A stretch of 8,752 bases of DNA from Roseiarcus sp050015935 (GTDB lineage Bacteria; Pseudomonadota; Alphaproteobacteria; Rhizobiales; Beijerinckiaceae). Every line of letters begins with the position of its first letter. Position 1 is the first letter of the stretch. The DNA is taken from positions 1 through 8,752 of the forward strand of contig JBEKAL010000171.1 of the NCBI GenBank assembly GCA_050015935.1, given 5' to 3'. Below, piece after piece: positions 6,035 to 8,752 of this stretch. Made by a program: the position numbers and the translations under genes. Below the pieces are notes generated by a model. It worked only from the letters and a program-made list of their open reading frames with translations. It ran no database searches and had not been told where the DNA came from.

Positions 6035-6156
6035 GCGGACCGGTTGCGCCGCACAACGGACCGGGCCGGAGGCGGATCGCGGCGCGGAGTCCTGGAGCCG
6101 AGCGTGGCCCAACGGCCGTCGCGCAATCCGCGCTTCGAGCAGGCCATGAATTTCGA

Positions 6157-7365
6157 TCAGGCCTGATCCGCCGCCGCAACGATTTGCTCCCATGCATCGG
6201 GGGTCAGCGCATAGGGTCCGACCGCGCCCGCGTGAAAGCGCCGCCACAGCGACGGCCGCGCCAGTGTCGCCGCCGCCGCCGCGATGACGGGAATCGCCCC
6301 CATAGGGTCCCCCGAGATCGGCGTCAGTTCCTCGACAGAGCCCGCATACTCGCCGCGCTTGGCAAGGGCGCGAAACAACTCGCTCGCGACCGCCGTCCTG
6401 GATTCATGCCGTTGGGCCGCGCCCAGCACCGCGAGCAACAACTGATGGGAGCGCACGCCGGTTCGTCCGGCCGGCTGCCTCGTCGGGTGGCCTTCTTGCG
6501 CGAGATCAAGCGCCGCGGCCACGAGATCGATCCCCGAAAGATAAGCGTTCATCGGCTCCACGAGTCTGGGATTGACGTCGATCACGACCGGCCCGTCGCG
6601 CGTCAGGATGACGTCCATGGACAGCGGACCGCGCCAATTGAGCGCGCGCGCCAGCGCCTCGACGTGTTCGGGCATCGTGGGCAGCGCCACGCTCTCCTTG
6701 ATCGAAGCGCCGCCGCCCACGCCTTCGCGAACGCGCAAATTGGCGTGGCAGGCCACCAGGCGGCCGTCGTCGATGACGGCCTGGACCATCGCGAGCGGGC
6801 CGATCGCCTGCTGTTGAACGAGCACTTCGCCAGCGCCCAGTCCCAGCGCCGCCGCCGCCGCTTTCAGCTCGGCGGGCGATGAGGCGCGGCGCACGCCGGC
6901 GCTCGCCGTGCTGATCGGCCGTTTGACGAACACGGGAAACCGCGTCACCTGATTCAGTTCGTCGAGGGTTCCGAGCACGGCCGACTCCGGCTGGGGAACA
7001 GCGGCCTGCTGGAGGGTCCGATACGCTGAAATCTTGTCTTGCACGCGCCGCAGAGAGTCGAACGCCGGCGCGATCGTCGCGACGTCGAGGCTCGCTCTGC
7101 GCGCCGACAACACCGACACCTGCTCCTGCGTAGGAAAAAGGACGTCCATCGCGCGGTCCCTGGCGATCGTCTTGGCGGCTTCCAGCCAGGCCAGCGGCTG
7201 GCGCGCGAAGCTCGGAACACGATGGACCTCGCGGACATGCCGCGTGAACCGGGTCAGACAAAGCCGCGTCGACGAGAGAATCTCGACGTGATGGCCGAGT
7301 TCGCCCACTCGCGTCGCCACCTCCCGGGAGGTGAGACTGGAACCCTCCGAGAGAAGCACGCGCAT
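6157..7365 (-). CDS. ATP-grasp domain protein of unknown substrate
   Basis: This 402-residue protein has an ATP-grasp ligase layout. The pre-ATP-grasp Rossmann-like part MRVLLSEGSSLTSREVA is at 1-17, with GHHVEIL after it. QDK (109-111) and FPVFVKRP (143-150, with nucleotide-binding K149) start the ATP-binding part, VLVQQ is at 181-185, and the metal-binding end has D251 and DVNPR (263-267; most relatives have E-x-N). Such enzymes join a carboxylate to an amine or thiol through an acyl-phosphate. The substrate here is unknown. The frame is open to an ATG at 7452, but MRVLLSEGSS is the natural family start and has GAGG shortly before it, so 7365 is chosen. It follows the patatin gene on the same strand after 142 nt, so co-transcription is possible but not certain. 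No transporter or peptide partner is visible nearby. Confidence 0.85.
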   Translation of the reverse strand: MRVLLSEGSSLTSREVATRVGELGHHVEILSSTRLCLTRFTRHVREVHRVPSFARQPLAWLEAAKTIARDRAMDVLFPTQEQVSVLSARRASLDVATIAPAFDSLRRVQDKISAYRTLQQAAVPQPESAVLGTLDELNQVTRFPVFVKRPISTASAGVRRASSPAELKAAAAALGLGAGEVLVQQQAIGPLAMVQAVIDDGRLVACHANLRVREGVGGGASIKESVALPTMPEHVEALARALNWRGPLSMDVILTRDGPVVIDVNPRLVEPMNAYLSGIDLVAAALDLAQEGHPTRQPAGRTGVRSHQLLLAVLGAAQRHESRTAVASELFRALAKRGEYAGSVEELTPISGDPMGAIPVIAAAAATLARPSLWRRFHAGAVGPYALTPDAWEQIVAAADQA

Positions 7366-7507
7366 GAGTCCTCGTCGGCATCGTTCCGGTTGGCGATGTC
7401 GCGTAACCCGGGCGAAGGACCGCCTCGCGTCCGTCGCGGCGCGAGAATACATATTGCATCGCAGCGGCGAAGGCGAGAGACGCGAGCGGCCGGCCGGCGC
7501 GAAGGCG
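7366..7507 (-). other. 142-nt spacer between patatin and ATP-grasp genes
   Basis: GC-rich apart from one AT island with TATGTATTCT on the minus strand (about 7447-7456), which could be a -10 region for the ATP-grasp gene. There is no clear -35 and no clear terminator after the patatin gene, so I cannot tell an operon from separate promoters. Confidence 0.3.
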
Positions 7508-8674
7508 CTATGGCGAGGCGGGCGGCGACGCCCAATCTTCCGGGCGAACTTGAATTTCGGCGGCTCCGCGGGCCAGAGCGCCGAGCAAGGGCATCGACCC
7601 CGCGTCGTCGAAGCGCCGCATCTGATCGATTTGCCGCTCGGTCGGCGTTTCGCCGAGCGCGGCGCTGAACCATTCGGCTTCGAGCCTCATGTCGTAGCGC
7701 AGAAAGCGGAACAAAGGACCGCGCGGCGCCGGCGCCGCGCCGAGATCGCCGATCTCGGAATTGATCGGCCAAGGCGTCGGGCTTTCCCCGAGCAGCGACA
7801 TCAGCGTCAGGATGAGCTGCTGATTGTCGGCGATCTGCTGGGTCATCGCGCGCAAGGCGAGCTTGGCCGAAAGCCCCTTGCTCAGCGAGCGCGAGTCGGC
7901 GCGGTCGCGGAACGTTCCCGCGCCGATCGAGACGATCGTCAGCTTTTCCGGGCCGGCTTCCCACCCCAGGCCGTAGCCTGGCACGAACGCCGTGAGAAAC
8001 AGCGCCAGCGACGGATTGTTGTGCGGCGTCAGCCCGCCGTCGACGAACAGGCCGGGCGGTTCGCCGGCGACGATTTCGATCTCCTGCGGATCGAAATAGG
8101 TCGGCGCCGCGGTGCTGGCGCGAACGATCTTCGCCAGGAGATAATTGCGGTTGCCGATAAAGGAATGGTCGGAGGGAGTCTCCCAGAACGCCGAGCGCGG
8201 ATTGTTGGTCAGAATCCAGGCGCTGGCGGTGTCGATGCGCTTGAGCATGACGCCGATGCCGCACTGCAGATCCAGCGTGTCGAGCCTGCGATCGCCGATG
8301 ACGCCTTGCAGTTCGCCCGCCAGCGCGCGCGCGTCGAAGATCGCCTTCCAGCCGGGAAGGCGCACCCACGGCGGGCGGAAAACGCGCGGCGCCAGGCGCA
8401 AGTAAAAGTCGTGAATTTGATCGACGTTGTGGCCGAGCGCCAAGCCGACGGCGATGATGGCGCCGGTCGACGCGCCGCCGATGAGATCGAAATGATCGCA
8501 GAGCCGCACGAACCGGCCGGCTTGCGCCTCGAGCGTCTGTTCGATCTTCTTGAGAAACGCCAGCGCGACGACGCCGCGCACGCCGCCGCCGTCGAGCGCC
8601 AGGATTCGCTTCGGGCCCGGAGCAAAGAGATGCGAATCGCGCGCGGAGGCGGTCGGGGTCGTCGCGTCGCTCAT
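7508..8674 (-). CDS. Patatin-like phospholipase/acyl hydrolase
   Basis: This 388-residue protein is a complete patatin-domain serine hydrolase that would cleave acyl esters of lipids. The oxyanion-hole motif DGGGVRG is at 28-34, the nucleophile elbow G-A-S-T-G at 67-71 with Ser69, and the catalytic Asp of the Ser-Asp dyad is D212 in FVDGG. KRILALDGGG begins close to the N terminus with no signal peptide or membrane segment, so it is probably cytosolic. The C-terminal third (about 260-388) is the extended tail seen in one bacterial patatin subgroup. GAGGAGGG lies 4-6 nt before the ATG, which fixes the start. Patatins serve in lipid turnover, as secreted toxins and as effectors of anti-phage signalling (CapV type), but no cyclase partner is visible, so a defence role is not supported. 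Confidence 0.9.
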   Translation of the reverse strand: MSDATTPTASARDSHLFAPGPKRILALDGGGVRGVVALAFLKKIEQTLEAQAGRFVRLCDHFDLIGGASTGAIIAVGLALGHNVDQIHDFYLRLAPRVFRPPWVRLPGWKAIFDARALAGELQGVIGDRRLDTLDLQCGIGVMLKRIDTASAWILTNNPRSAFWETPSDHSFIGNRNYLLAKIVRASTAAPTYFDPQEIEIVAGEPPGLFVDGGLTPHNNPSLALFLTAFVPGYGLGWEAGPEKLTIVSIGAGTFRDRADSRSLSKGLSAKLALRAMTQQIADNQQLILTLMSLLGESPTPWPINSEIGDLGAAPAPRGPLFRFLRYDMRLEAEWFSAALGETPTERQIDQMRRFDDAGSMPLLGALARGAAEIQVRPEDWASPPASP

Positions 8675-8686
8675 CGAACCCTCCTC

Positions 8687-8702
8687 ATGATCGCGCGATC
8701 AT
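8687..8702. promoter_or_regulatory. 16-bp perfect palindrome upstream of the patatin gene
   Basis: ATGATCGCGCGATCAT is an exact inverted repeat ending next to the patatin Shine-Dalgarno sequence (8679-8686). Its position suggests an operator or an RNA hairpin that affects translation. It also overlaps the stop codon of a possible upstream gene. A TATGAT hexamer on the minus strand (8698-8703) overlaps it but lacks a good -35. Confidence 0.4.
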
Positions 8703-8752
8703 ACGATCTCCATAACGCGATTCCACGACGAAACGTCGTCGTGCATGATCTC
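8699..8752 (-). CDS. Possible 3' end of an upstream minus-strand gene (partial)
   Basis: From the right edge the minus strand reads 17 codons, EIMHDDVSSWNRVMEIV, then TGA at 8699-8701. Third positions are mostly G or C (13 of 17), as in neighbouring genes. It would end 24 nt before the patatin ATG, an operon-like gap. Too short to name, and could be chance. Confidence 0.35.
   Translation of the reverse strand, partial: EIMHDDVSSWNRVMEIV

Noticed and set aside
5225..6247. Long minus-strand open frame (340 codons) opposite the enoyl-CoA hydratase gene
   Set aside because: It is the antisense of a clear crotonase gene with intact catalytic motifs. High GC makes such frames common.
7508..8674. 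Patatin as a CBASS (CapV) anti-phage effector
   Set aside because: No nucleotidyltransferase cyclase or accessory gene is visible. The protein fits a general bacterial patatin equally well.
1..8752. CRISPR arrays, rRNA genes and insertion sequences
   Set aside because: No regularly spaced repeats, rRNA motifs or transposase-like reading frames were seen by eye.

Overview
The window looks like chromosome of a high-GC alphaproteobacterium, probably Hyphomicrobiales. The evidence is the MucR/Ros-type regulator, the strongly GC-biased third codon positions in the genes on the right, and the types of housekeeping genes present. I cannot name a genus from sequence alone.

It divides in two at a tRNA-Leu(CAG) gene (5062-5146, minus strand). 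Left of it (about 1-5061) is one end of an integrated mobile element. Right of it (5147-8752) is ordinary-looking chromosome. The element side holds, reading away from the tRNA: a P4-type tyrosine integrase split by one in-frame amber codon (3632-4897); a 434-bp gene-free stretch rich in inverted repeats (3198-3631); a soluble VirD4/TraG-like DNA-transfer ATPase (1887-3197); a MucR-family regulator on the opposite strand whose stop codon overlaps that of the ATPase (1444-1890); and a replication-relaxation family protein (171-1154), the family used to define MOBC relaxases. The other end of the element lies beyond position 1.

My reading is an integrative mobilizable element or a decaying conjugative island. 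The relaxase-like protein and the coupling-type ATPase would process DNA and deliver it to a transfer channel, the integrase would act at the 3' end of the tRNA gene, and the MucR protein would control the module. No mating-channel genes are visible. The premature stop in the integrase suggests the element is now fixed in place unless the codon is read through or an integrase is supplied in trans. The repeat-rich stretch between integrase and ATPase is the best candidate for an origin of transfer.

The chromosome side holds the tRNA-Leu promoter, an intact enoyl-CoA hydratase (5261-6034, plus), and, convergent with it, a minus-strand pair: a patatin-like lipid hydrolase (7508-8674) followed by an orphan ATP-grasp ligase (6157-7365). 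A perfect 16-bp palindrome lies just before the patatin ribosome binding site, and the last codons of another minus-strand gene may enter at the right edge. The role of the patatin/ATP-grasp pair is not evident.
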